Assembly (NCBI GenBank): GCA_004335835.1
Contig: RWJK01001886.1
Location: 62,001-126,000, forward strand
Reading direction: 5' to 3'
DNA from: Scenedesmus sp. ARA3
Lineage: Eukaryota; Chlorophyta; Chlorophyceae; Sphaeropleales; Scenedesmaceae
DNA length: 64,000 nt
Shown: positions 36,413 to 47,572 of the stretch, one piece after another
Position numbering within the stretch: position 1 is the stretch's first letter
Layout: every line of letters begins with the position of its first letter
Made by a program: the position numbers and the translations under genes
The notes under the pieces: model-generated
Seen by the model: the letters and a program-made list of their open reading frames with translations, nothing else
Told to the model about the DNA's origin: nothing
Databases searched by the model: none

Positions 36413-39298
36413 CTAGCTGGCGCTGAGAGCGCAGCAGCAGGGACTGTTGTGCAACACAGAACACACGGACCACAGCACAATGTGCCGTGTCTGCATGTGA
36501 TCCAGGTTGAGTCTGAGCTTGTGTTGCCTGGTTGTGGTGTTTGCAGTACTTGCCTTGTTCTGACGCGCTAATGAGTGTGAGTTGTGTATGTCCAAACAAG
36601 TGGTGTGTACATTACGTGTGGCATGACGTCATCTGTTGATGCTATGGGGGGTGCTGTTCTGTGGTGGTTCTAGGGTGGTTCTTGAGCTTGTGTGCCAAAT
36701 CATTGTGTGTTGGGATGTTGAGGGTTGCGGTGAATTGCGCGTTTCAGGAGCCTTTCTGCAGTTACGCTGCAGGCAGCATCTGCAAGCCTGCATGTGCATA
36801 TGTACATGATTCGCTTGGCCGGTGTGCTGGTCATGTCACGGTTCACGGCACACAGCCTTGTGCTGTGCTACGTTGCTGAGGGTGTTGAGTCAGCATGGCA
36901 CGTCTAAGCATGGACTGTCTCTGAGGTAATTGTCGGGGTTGCGTTTGCATGTTGCCCATGGGCTGCATGGAAGCAATGTTGCATGGCAGCTAGTGTGGTG
37001 CAGGTTGTGGCAGTACAACAGTGGCAAGGTCATTGCAGTATGTCTGCTGTCTGCCATGACTGCATGTGGGGTTATATTCAACACACGCACACCTGACAGC
37101 GCACATGCTCGTACCAATATGGGCTGACTAGTCTGCTGCTGATGGGCAGTACTCGCCCACAGGTGCAGCAAGCCAAGGCTGCAGGTACACAGCATGTGTG
37201 CGCACAGGTTTGTGGCATTTCAATGATCCGGCCAACAGCAGCCATGCTGGTACAGAGGGGACTGTGCACCCCTGGTTTGCAGGGCACTGAAGGGGGTTGT
37301 TTGCACACTGGTGCTGTGGACCCTAGCGACACCTTTGTATTGTCACTGGTTCTAACAGCGGTAAAGGCACAGCTGCTTGTGGTGCACAGGCGGTGCAGCA
37401 TGTGTGGAACTGGGTATCTGCGCACGGATCAGGTATATGTTTGCTCCTGACAGCTACTTGTGAGCGAGCAGCACAAGCTGCCGCAGAAGATCCGATTCGA
37501 GCATTTTCTGACATTGGTGACTTGGCTATGTGGTCATCTGCGTAGTTGGAGCTACGTAATCAGGTGGTGCTGTCGGCTGATGTACTACTTAGTCCCTGTG
37601 CTTCACGCCCGTGCTGTTGATCTTGCAGGCTTGGGTGGCAGGGCTCTGCATCGGCGGGCGTGACTCCTGCTGTCAAGCAGCCTAATGGCAGACTGGTGGC
37701 TTTCAGGTGCTGGATTTCTTCTGAAACTGTACGCATTGAGGCATGGAAACTGAGCCACTTTCAAACATAGGCTAGAGTAGCTTGTGCTGCATGTCCTGTG
37801 TGCTGCTACACTGGGATGTGTGTGCAGTGTGCTCAAGGCCGGCACTTTGCGTCCGGCTCTGCCCCACCGGATTCAACTTTGGCTCGTGGTTATGCACTTT
37901 TTGTTTTTGTGGTGTGACACTGGGATGTGCCCATTACAACATTCAACCTGCGGCACAGCAACACTGCTATGCATTTCTGAGCTGTGAGAGTTTTTGAATT
38001 GTGGGGTGGGGGTAGGGGAGTCTGCCTGTTGTGTGATGGTGTGCGTGCCGCTAGGAATCCACAACATGCTGTGATCTGCTGCGCGCTCCCGTGGCAGGCT
38101 GGCAAGCAGACGTCTGCAACATGCCTGCTGCATACGCACTTTGGAATTTGTGCATACGCTGGTTGCACTTTTGTACCTTTTGCTGCGGAGTTTTCTGGGT
38201 GACAGCGCTGTAATGCGCAACTGCCTGGCTGCAATGCCCTGTCCTCGTGCTTTTTGGACTACTCATGCTTGTGACGCCTCCTGGCTCTTCATGGTTTCCC
38301 AGGGTTAGCCTGGCAGGCTGCTGCTGCAGCACTGGATATGGTCTTGCACGGGGTTCAACTTTGGCAAAAAGGGCGCATCATGTGAGCAGTCCCTGCCAGT
38401 GCTGGCCCCATGCTGACCACTCATGCACTCATTACGTCTATTATCTGGCACTCAGCACTCGTTCGTTTGAGGGTTCAGCACGCTGCAATGTTGGGCGCCA
38501 TTCGTGTAGATTTTGCTTGAGCTCTTCTGCCGCTGGTGGCGCTGCCATGCTTGTGATGGTGTGTCACGCAACACGGTGGTGTCAGTAGTACTTGTTATGC
38601 ATCATGCATGATGCTGAGCACTCTAGTGTTGGCGCTGAGCGAGAGTGCAAAAACGATGCATGCACAGTATGCACTCATGCTGCTGATGGGGTTGTGATGG
38701 CCCGAGGGCCGTCCACCCGCAGCAACTTTTATGAAACATGCCTGGCTGGAAGGCTGAATACCTGAGCCCCATGGTGCTTGTTACTCGTGTAACCGTTACA
38801 GCGAACAGCATGCGCAGCAAGCAGGCGGTTGAGCCAACACAGTACAGTACGCATACTTATTGCTGCAAAGCTCAGAGCAAACTCCGCACAGGCTCAGCAG
38901 TGAACAGGAGGAAAGGGGTTTGCCGCCGCTTTGAGCCTCCAAGATGGTGTGCGGGGCGCAAGGACCGAGTTGCTGCCAGCAGTCCGGGATCTTAGAACTC
39001 ATTCTCAGGATGAAATAATGGCATGGCATGCATGATGCGTTACTAGTCAAAGCGTGCCACATTCTGACGAGCCTGACTGTCATGGCACCGCAATGGTGAG
39101 CTATGTTTGGCATGATGTGCTGTCATGTAAACGGCAGTCGCTGCGCCGTATTGCTGCAGAACAGCCAAATGCTGCAATGACACGAGTTGCATGCTGGCAG
39201 GCCGCCAGAGCTTTCTGGTTACATGCAGCCGCCTTGGCTGGCAACAATTGCACAACGCTGTTGGCGACTGATAAGCCTCGCAGCCTGGCCTATCAGCC
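36413..39298. other. Gene-poor convergent region between genes H and I
   Basis: 2.9 kb between two converging stop codons. ORFs are short, rich in Cys/His/Val and without domains, so this is probably 3' UTR plus spacer. It is much poorer in CAG/CTG triplets than the coding regions. I see no RNA gene or mobile element. Confidence 0.45.
39219..39223 (-). terminator. TGTAA polyadenylation signal of gene I
   Basis: TGTAA on the minus strand, about 76 nt beyond the stop of gene I. Confidence 0.45.
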
Positions 39299-41785
39299 CT
39301 ATCCAGAGAGAGCATCCACACTCGCCGCCTGATTTCCGCTGTACGCCTGCTGTATGTTGTCTTGCACTGCGCCAAAATTGCCTGCATGAGGGAGCAGAAA
39401 GAAAGCATGCACACAGTGAGGACGATTATTTCAATGAGCCATGCTGGGATTATGCATACAGTTGTCTTTGAATATTTCAATGATCCACCGCAGAACGCCA
39501 TGGCTACGGGCAAAATCATGATTTGCATTGCTTTTTGCTGTGCCGCTGTGCATGCAGCTGCAGGACTCACCCCAATACTCTCCCGCTGTAGATGTGAATT
39601 TGTCCCTCTGCAAGCAGACATGGGCAGGGGGACAACATCTTGAGCTACAGATATGAGTACACAGCAGAGGGTTGCTGTGCGAAGCTTTCAACAAGCTATC
39701 TCGCAGCAGCCAACACACAGGCTTAAGCACAGGGCTCAGCAACACCAGTGGTTCCTGCAAGTGCTCTGTGGCAGCGATGCGTTTGGCATCATGCGCCCAG
39801 CACCCGTGATATACAGTGGGCAGCTGCCCACAACAGCGCTGCGTCACATGAACATGCACTGCACAACGCTGTCTGCTGTTGCCGACTCACTGTTTCTAGG
39901 AAGGCTTCCTTTGCCTTGAAGTAGATAGAGACCAAGCTGTAGCTTGTCAGCTTCTTGACCTGAGAGGCTGTGGTGAAGGCAGCGCTGTTGGCATCAACAC
40001 CCTCAAAAGCCAGGTTGATGCCAGTGGCACAGCTGCAGGCAATACCAGGCAAACAAGCAAAGATCAGTCGCGTGTACAGGCTTCACAAGCACACTGCTGG
40101 TGCAGAGCCAAGGCAACAGCTGCTACTGCATTTGCAACGTTGTCATCATGTGGATATGCTGTTGCAACTTCCCAAAGGTTGAATCGAACAATTAACATCC
40201 AAGAGATTGTGGCATGAAAGATGGGACGCCCCCCGTAATTGCCGCGCGCAAGCAACATGCAACTCACAAGGAAAAGTTGGCGTAGTTGCAGCTGGGTGTG
40301 TCCCCTGTTGCGTTCATCCCCAGCTGTACATCTGTGCCGTTTGTTGCGCTGTTGCTGTCTGCTGTGCTGTTGCCAGTCGTATCATTGCTGCCTGTGCTGC
40401 CGTCATCCTGTAGAAGGTGCCGCGATGTGGGAGAGCCGCCGCTGCTACTGCTGGATGGACAAGTGCACACGCTGGGGGCCAGTGCGCAGCTTGTGCTGTT
40501 GATGCACTGAGCACTCGTGCGGCCGCCGCAGTCATTGCAGGTTAGGTTGAAGAACTGCAGATACCTAAGGTTGCCAAGCTCTGCATATATCACAATACAA
40601 TTGCAAACACACACACACACCATGAAGTCAGCGGTTGTTGGTGCACAACAAAGAGAGGCAGGGTGGGACGCAGCATGTGTCAACACCTGACACATTGCTG
40701 CCTTCTACATTGCTGCTGCTGTTACAGCACCACGCGCTTCTGCAAACGCGGTGTGCCTGCTCTTTCATGCTGCAAGCATATGGTGTTGCTTCCACTGCTT
40801 CTGCTCTGCCTGGGGTAGTGGACACGCGGCTGACACAGCAAAGCATGTACGGGGTGTGGTGCTGCTTGGTACGCACCAAACTTGGCGAGCAGCGCCAGAC
40901 TCGGCACAAAACCAGTGCCAGCTGTCACAGATGGCTCAAAGCTGGCAATGTAGCGTGCCTCTGACCTGACATTGTTCCTGCAAACCAGCACATGCAACAG
41001 CAGCAGCAACAGTGCAGCAGTACTGAGCCATCAACAACGGATTCACGGAGGCACAGTTCTGACAAGTCATGCTTAGCTACTCCTGGCTGGTTAGGGCCAT
41101 GTCAGGTGTCATGCAGAGGCAGATATGTCCTGCAAGCATGATGACTTGGCCGTACAAGCAAGTGCAGTGTCACCACGGCTTTGCTGGTGTTCTCACCTGA
41201 AAGCAACTACTGATATAACTTTGGGCGAACCAGCTGGGGCCTTGGATGTCAGCATCAGTTCCTCAAGATACGAGGTCTTGAGAGCAGTGAGGCGGTCTGC
41301 TCTGACCTGATATGTTGCAAACATTGCTCCTAATGCGGTCTGCAGGAGGCAGGAGGTGCGCAACGTGGGCATGCATGTTAGGCATGCTGCGGCTGTTTCC
41401 TGCAAGCGACAGCAACTGCAGCACAACTCAACCAGCTGCTGCTAGCAGGCTACCAAGACGCACCAGATTGGCTTGTACTGCAGGGTCACATGGCTGCAGT
41501 CCTGTCTCTGGGCTGCCCCAGTCTGTCTCAAGGCCTCCTGGCCAGTACACCAGACCTGTTGAAAACACCTCAGTCTGCGGAGCAGCAACAAGGTCCATGG
41601 ATGTGGGGGTGCTGGCAGCAGCTGTTTTATCAGGTATCTGCTATGTACGAGGAGCCTGTATGTACCCTTTTGATGGCTGTGATCTCGTCGCATGGGCTGA
41701 AGTCGATGGCCACTGCTGCTGTCAGCAGCTGACAAGCCAGCAAGCATGTTGCACACAATCGCCATCCGCTGCTGACGGGAGGCAT
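39299..41785 (-). CDS. Small secreted, N-glycosylated Cys-containing protein of unknown function
   Basis: Eight minus-strand exons: 41785-41666, 41574-41464, 41339-41197, 40977-40877, 40580-40268, 40032-39891, 39607-39571, 39381-39299. All phases agree, giving 349 residues. Residues 1-26 are a clear signal peptide (MPPVSSGWRL then a hydrophobic core ending TAAVA), probably cleaved before IDFSPCDEI. The middle has Cys-rich segments (NLTCNDCGG, INSTSCALAPSVCTC) and several N-x-S/T sequons. A Ser/Thr/Asn-rich linker follows, then a helical C-terminal part (SQVKKLTSYSLVSIYFKAKE). There is no membrane span or catalytic motif. Expected location is the secretory pathway or extracellular. The last exons are small, and the stop follows VDALSG in the only frame that fits the phase. 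Because no exon gives a long ORF, this gene is easy to miss. Confidence 0.7.
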
Positions 41786-42120
41786 CAAAGTTTCTTTTGC
41801 ATGCGTTTCGACTGTGCACGATTTGTATTATCTCTTGGACGAGCTAGCTAACGTGGCGTATCCACCTAAGTGCAGTGCTGTCCAGCGTTATGGGCTGAAC
41901 GAATTCCTGTTAGCAAAGAAACGTGCAGAAATGAACAATGAAGCAACACACGCAGCATTACAGTGCCTCGTAGCTTTGAAAACAACACCTGTCACGCTGT
42001 GAAGTTTGACCACAACTGTCTGATTGACTTCACTAGGCGGAACAACAACATGAAAGATGTGCAAGTACACGAAGTCCGAAACATGAAGAGGGATATGCCT
42101 ACAAATCGGCTGTAACGGGG
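41786..42120 (-). other. Spacer between the gene J stop and the gene I start
   Basis: 335 bp holding the 3' UTR of gene J and the promoter of gene I. TGTAA on the minus strand at 41962-41958, about 160 nt past the gene J stop, is the likely poly(A) signal. Confidence 0.45.
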
Positions 42121-42256
42121 TCAGCCTTGGTACTGCCCGCTGTCTGCTGCTGGTGCTGGCTGGCTGCTGCTGCTGCTACTGCTGCTCCCTGCAGCCATAC
42201 CATCAGCGCCAGCCATACGTGACACGCTGCCATTTGGCTCCTTGCTGCCAGCACTG

Positions 42257-42288
<32 letters not shown>

Positions 42289-45200
42289 CTCTCCATAAAC
42301 AGCTTGATTGGGAGCTGCAGGCCCTGTTGGCATGCCATAGCTCCATGCACCGCTACCACCAGCAGCTCCTGCTGCTGCTGCTGCTGCTGCAGCGGGGCCA
42401 CCAAAGGCTGCAGCATCACCACCACCAGCTGTAGCAGCGCCATAGTCAGCAGTTGGCTGCTGTTGCGGTGCATGGTAGAAGCTACTGCCAACATACCTGC
42501 TGCTGCCGAACCCCGCCGCGTCTCTTTGGTACACCCCACTGAACCCCTGGTCTACAAATGGCTGCCCATACTGGCCATTGCTGCTGCCACTGCTGTTATA
42601 CATGTTGTTGTTTCCGTAAAAGCCATATGCACTGCTGCCATTGCTGCTGCTGCCGTAACCTGCAGCAGCATTGCCGTAGTAGCCATAGCTTGCTGCTGCA
42701 GGCGACCACACACCCTGGCTGTCAATGATGACATCAGGTACTACTGCATTGCTGTTGCTGCTGTCGTCGCTGGTGCTGCTGCTGCCGCTGCCACTCAGCC
42801 ATCCCAGCCCCTTCGTAACGCCAGAAGCAACATCAGCAGCCACGTTGGTAGCCACGCCACTGACTTGAGAAGCCACACCAGTGGCAACACCAGACAGCTC
42901 GCCAACCAGGCCAGCAGCATCAGGCAAAGGGATGTCTGGCATGCGCAGCTCTGGCATATACAAGAAGCCACCTGCACTGCTGCTGCTGCTGCCGCTGCTG
43001 TTTGAGCCCTCAGTGCTGCCGCCACTGCTTGCCTTGTCATCGCTGGCACTCACATGGCCATTGCTGCTGCTGCTGCCATTGGTGGCTTGGCTGCCATTGG
43101 TGAGCGAAGCTTGATAGGCGCCTCCATTGCCGCTGCTGCTGCTGCCATTGCTGCTGCCACCTTCAGCAGCTTGCTCAGCAGCAGCACCAGACCCGGCGCT
43201 GTAGGCAGGGCCGGCATAGCTGCCGGCTCCACTGCTCGCATCAACAAACCCTGCCGCGTCAACGAAACCAGCTGCGCTGCTGCCGGCTGTGCTACTGCCA
43301 TAGCCAGCATCTGCATAGCCGCTGCTGCTGACATAACCAGCACTGACGTAACCGCCACTGCTGATACCAGCAGCACCATACCCATACCCACTGCTGCTGC
43401 TGCTGCTGGTCCCAGGTACAACCCACTCTGCAGCTGCCCCTGGCCCCAGGCCTGCCCCAGCAGCAGTAGTGCTGTCAGCTGTGACATCATACACCCCTGG
43501 GTACTTATAGCCACCCTGCCCAGGGACCCCTGGTGCCGCAGCCTGCATCCCCCACCCATACAAACCACCAGCGGCTGTAAACCCACCAGCTCCCGCAAAC
43601 CCTGCTGCTGCTGGTGGGCTGGTGTACGCTGCTTGGTTAAAGCTGCTGCCTGCATTTACATCAACAAAGCTGCCAAAGCCGGCCCCTGCTGCTGCTGTTG
43701 CTGGTGCGCCTGCTGCTGCAGGGCCATCTGCTGCTGCCTGCCGGCCTCTCTCGATGGCAAGGCTGACGTCTAGGAAGACGTCACGGTCCACGAAGGGGTA
43801 CTCCGACAGCCAGATGCCAGACTGAGGCAGGTACACCTCACGCACCACCTGCAGCAGGCATCATCATCACATGGAGGGCAGGGCAGCAGTCGGCATGTTG
43901 AAGACATGCCGTGGTGAAGAGATGCTTGAACAGTTGCAGACCTGACAGCCGCTGCAGCTGTGCTGGCATTCAGCATCACCTGCGCAGCTGCGTCCATCTC
44001 AAAGTCAAGTTCAAAAAATGCATTTTGCCACTCATAACATGGCGCAGTGAAACCGGATTTCCGGCAAAAAATTCACACTGATTCCACCCGCCTCACCTTG
44101 AAGTTCACAAAGCGCTCATCCTGGCACAGCACCAGCAGCTCCGCAGGCTCCCCCTCCACGATGTCTTCACACCTGCAGGTGCAAAAGGCAAAAGAAAAGC
44201 ATGCAGGCATCATACAGTCGCTATATGTGACCACCAGTATCAACACAAAGCTGGTGGGAGTCGGTGCGGTCAGCAGCTTGCGTGGAATGTCATTACAGTG
44301 ACAATAACGAGCCGCTCAGACTAATAAAGTATGTGCCTGCAAAAGGGTACATCTCAGGGCAGCAGCTGCAACACATTGAGATGCTCACCCTGCCTGGTAG
44401 GCAAAGGTCAGCTCGCTGCGCGCGCCACCCTGCCAAGGGTCCCCCACTGTGATGGTGATGGTGTCACCGCCCGCCTGCCTGTAGGCGTACGGGATGGTGT
44501 TGATCTGCACCGTCAGTACCTGCGACACGACATGCCAAACAGCGTGGCAGCGCCCATCCAGGTTGTCAGATGCACTTGGCATGCAAGCAGACGAAGGCGC
44601 AACAGAAGCGGCAGGCACCTCTGCTGTGGTTTAAAGCACGCCACACAGTAGCCACCTACAGCCGATTGTAACCCAGGTATAGCCGCTGCTGCTGCCGCTG
44701 CTGAGCAGCCCTGTCAGCCTGTAGATCCTGACAGAGAGCTCGCACCCAATGGCGCCCAATCGCGCACAAACGCAGCACACCACAGCACACCACCAGTGCG
44801 CGCCGCACCTCCGCCCTCCACAGCCCCATGCTCTTGAACTGGCGCAGGTACAGCAGCTGGCTGCGGGTTGTCTGTCAACGGATAACTTAGCTGCTGCTGC
44901 TGCTGTTGCTGAAGGACGTTCAACAGGCTACAGCTGCTGCAGCAGCTGCTGCCACCCGCTTCAAGCCGACCTGTCAGCCTTACAAGCGCACTGCACAACC
45001 CCCAGCCGCCTCCAACCGCGCACCTCGGCCCTCCACAGCCCCACACTCTTGAACTGGCGCAGGTACAGCTGCAGGTTGCGCAGCCCTGCCCGGATCCAGG
45101 GCCCCCAGATGGGGTACAGCAGCGCAGGCCCAGCCAGCACTGCGCTCTTGCTGAGCACCACAGACACGCCAAAGGAGCCGATCACCTGCACCAGGCGCCT

Positions 45201-46192
45201 GTGGGGGTAAAGAGGCAGGCAGCAGCAGGGCGTGATATTAGCTGGGTTAATTGCGTTGTGCTGGTTTGCAGTAGCTTGTACACATACAGTGCACAGCCGA
45301 GCAGCATGCAGTCAAGGCACATAAGCATGCGATAAGATGCCATGTGGTTAGCTCATGAAACTGGTCCTGCTGTTACGCGCATGACATGTCACCTGTGTTG
45401 CAGCTTACAACATGACCTGGACTGCAAGGGTACAGCATGCGTTGCATAAGTCTGAATAGACAGGCATCTGCAGCAAGCACTCCAGCACTCACTCTGACAC
45501 TGAGCGGGGCTGATAGTAGCGCGCCTGATCAGCCGAGGGCCCTACCGGCAGCATAGAGTCCTGCAAGCCGCATGCACAGCACCGCACAGCACAGCAAGTT
45601 CAGTCACAGCAGCACACGCAGCATGAAGTTGCTGAAACACACCCTCTGTAGACACATCGTTACAGCTCTGCTTTCACAACAGTCTGCAATGCACGTGTAA
45701 TGCAGCACAAGCCGCAAATGCATACACCCAGCTTCAAGCATCACACAGTATATGGTGCAGCTGCATCTTTGAAAGCCAAGCAGCTGCTGTGAGCTAATGT
45801 GCCTCACAGCATCCCGCCTGCCGATGAGTGTGATGTCAGAAGGCAGCAGCCCGCCAGGCTGCTGTGGCGCACTGCCCGCAGCACTGCCACCTGGCTGGTA
45901 AGATGAGGTGGTGGTGTCAGCAAACGGCCAGCTGGCCTGCTGCTGCTGCTGCTGCTGCTCATAGCTGCTACTGCTGTTGCTGAAGCTGCTGCCGCCAAAG
46001 CCTGATGGTGGAGGGGGCGGCGCAAAGCCACTGCCAGCAGCGAAGCCCGCAGAAAAGCCTGCAGCTGCAGGCTGGTCATAGCCAAGGCCACTGCTGCTGC
46101 TGCTGCTGCTGCTGCTGCCATTCACGGTAGACCTGTATCCTGCGGCGTCAAAGCCTGCTGCTGTCGATGCACCGGGATCTTGCTGCTGGTAG

Positions 46193-46228
<36 letters not shown>

Positions 46229-46668
46229 GCATTGCTGCTGCCTTGTTGGCCTGGCACTGCTTGCGGCTGTTCACCCCAGTCCCCAGGGTTGAGGCTCTCG
46301 CCCCAGTCTGCTGGCCAGGGGCTGCTGCCATCATCCCAAGTGCCTGCAGCAGGAGCTGCGCCATCATAGGTGCCCCATGCGCTGGCAGGGCTGTTTGGGG
46401 GTTGCAATGGCGTGCCTGCTGAAGCACTGCCACCACCGCTGGCTGCATTAGTTGGTGCAGTGAAGCCTGCGCTGCTGCTGCCGCCGGGCCCATTTACATT
46501 GCAAGATGCACCGTTTGCACCCCAGCTGTTTGCAACTCGACATCTAGCAGGCCTATGGTGCTGCAAGATTCTGCTGATGCTGCTGCTGGGCCTTGGCAGC
46601 AGCAGTGCTGGAGACACCAGCTTGCCACAGCATGGGCCTACGCTCGAAGGCTGGCGAAGCTGCTGCAT
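42121..46668 (-). CDS. Plastid-type conserved membrane-associated protein with giant low-complexity ends
   Basis: Minus-strand exons: 46668-45808, 45560-45493, 45198-45024, 44519-44389, 44172-44097, 43848-42121. All phases agree, giving 1012 residues (16 more if the duplicated exon 44856-44809 is used). Residues 1-55 are basic and Ser/Pro-rich (MQQLRQPSSVGPCCG, PRPSSSISRILQHHRPARC), like a plastid transit peptide. A Trp-rich and polyQ segment follows. The conserved core, about residues 285-480, contains a hydrophobic stretch (SFGVSVVLSKSAVLAGPALL), PIWGPWIRAGLRN, GLWRAEVLTVQI, GDPWQGGARSELTF and WLSEYPFVDRDVFLDV. From memory of the family this resembles an uncharacterised cyanobacterial/plant plastid protein; no function is known to me. 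The last 500 residues are Gly/Ser/Tyr/Ala repeats (YGSS, GYVSAGYVSSSGY). A GTG/CAG-flanked segment at 44010-43950 was left out because its phase does not fit. Confidence 0.7.
44809..45070 (-). repeat. Duplicated end of gene J exon 3, an in-frame 48-nt extra exon
   Basis: The tail of exon 3 (about 45070-45024, encoding LYLRQFKSVGLWRAE) recurs 215 bp further on at 44856-44809 as LLYLRQFKSMGLWRAE. The copy has its own CAG acceptor and a GTGCGG donor and is 48 nt, phase 0 at both ends. It could be included, used instead of the first tail, or skipped. Confidence 0.8.
45945..46225 (-). repeat. polyGln and polySer tracts in gene J exon 1
   Basis: CAG codons (sense strand) at about 46224-46190 encode a polyQ run of about eleven. 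A second run of about seven Gln is at 45959-45938, with a Ser run between them (about 46120-46095). Confidence 0.85.
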
Positions 46669-47572
46669 GATGCGTGCCCTGCACGAATGCCAGCCCCTGG
46701 AGGGGCCGCAGTATGACGACTCAGGAAGACAGTGTGGCTGCTGTTTGTGTCTTGAACCGAAGAAGCATGCGCCCTAGGCGGCGACATTCAGGCTATCGTA
46801 ATACCGGAAGCTTGCTTGTCTAGCACGGCGACATATGCTCCACGCAAGGCAGAACGCTTGTGACAGGTGGGACCTGTAGTGTGTGTTCGCAGTAGAGCAA
46901 CACCCAGCAGTGCCGTTGAAACGGCGTTCCAGAGACATTTTTAGTTCATTGGCAGTGCAGCCTACTTGTGATCGTACTCCGACACACACAAACATTGCTA
47001 AATGGCTTGATTGCAGAGAGACTTGTCCACGTTGGCATTGCAGATGCTTCATTTGTACTATCTTTAGTTGTATATAGGCACATCTGGACACCACACCGCT
47101 CCATAGCTTCCAACAGCAGGCGCTACTACTTTCCCAACCGTCTCCAGCAGACAATAGACAGCCATGCAGCAGACTCTGGTGAATATAAGGACTTGCAAAG
47201 CTTCCTCCACCATCAGCAGGCGCGGAGCTAGGCCGGTTGGAACAGGATGTGGTGAGGATGGACACACTGCACTGCAAGCGCTGCACAGCAGCAGGCTAAG
47301 CATTCATGGATGCATGCATGCATGCATGCATGCATGTATGGCTGGCATGCATTAGCACCATGTGGTGTTTGTGGAAGTTCAATGGAATCTGCAGGTTGAT
47401 CCTTTATGCGATGCGATTGAACTGGTCAGCTTGAGTGGAGAGCGGGAGCTGAGTGGAGAGCGGGCAAACCCATATCTTATTAAGTGACCGCAGCGCGCCA
47501 CATGTGTCACTAGCCTGGCAGGCCCAAGCAGCACAGTTGCTGCCACGCCACCTTTGCCATGCATACACAAGC
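46669..47572. promoter_or_regulatory. Divergent region between genes J and L
   Basis: 904 bp between two divergent start codons. It includes an ATGC microsatellite. Two neighbouring copies of the motif GAGTGGAGAGCGGG lie at about 47433-47464. No gene is supported. Confidence 0.4.
47309..47340. repeat. ATGC tetranucleotide microsatellite
   Basis: About seven ATGC units, self-complementary and able to form a cruciform, in the divergent promoter region. Confidence 0.9.

Noticed and set aside
36413..39298. Several ORFs of 60-115 codons between genes H and I
   Set aside because: No splice phases chain, no domain is visible, and the composition is unlike the coding exons around them.
43950..44010. 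A possible extra exon of gene J (VMLNASTAAAAVR)
   Set aside because: It ends in phase 2 while the next exon needs phase 0; skipping it joins NFK directly to VVREVYLP in good frame.
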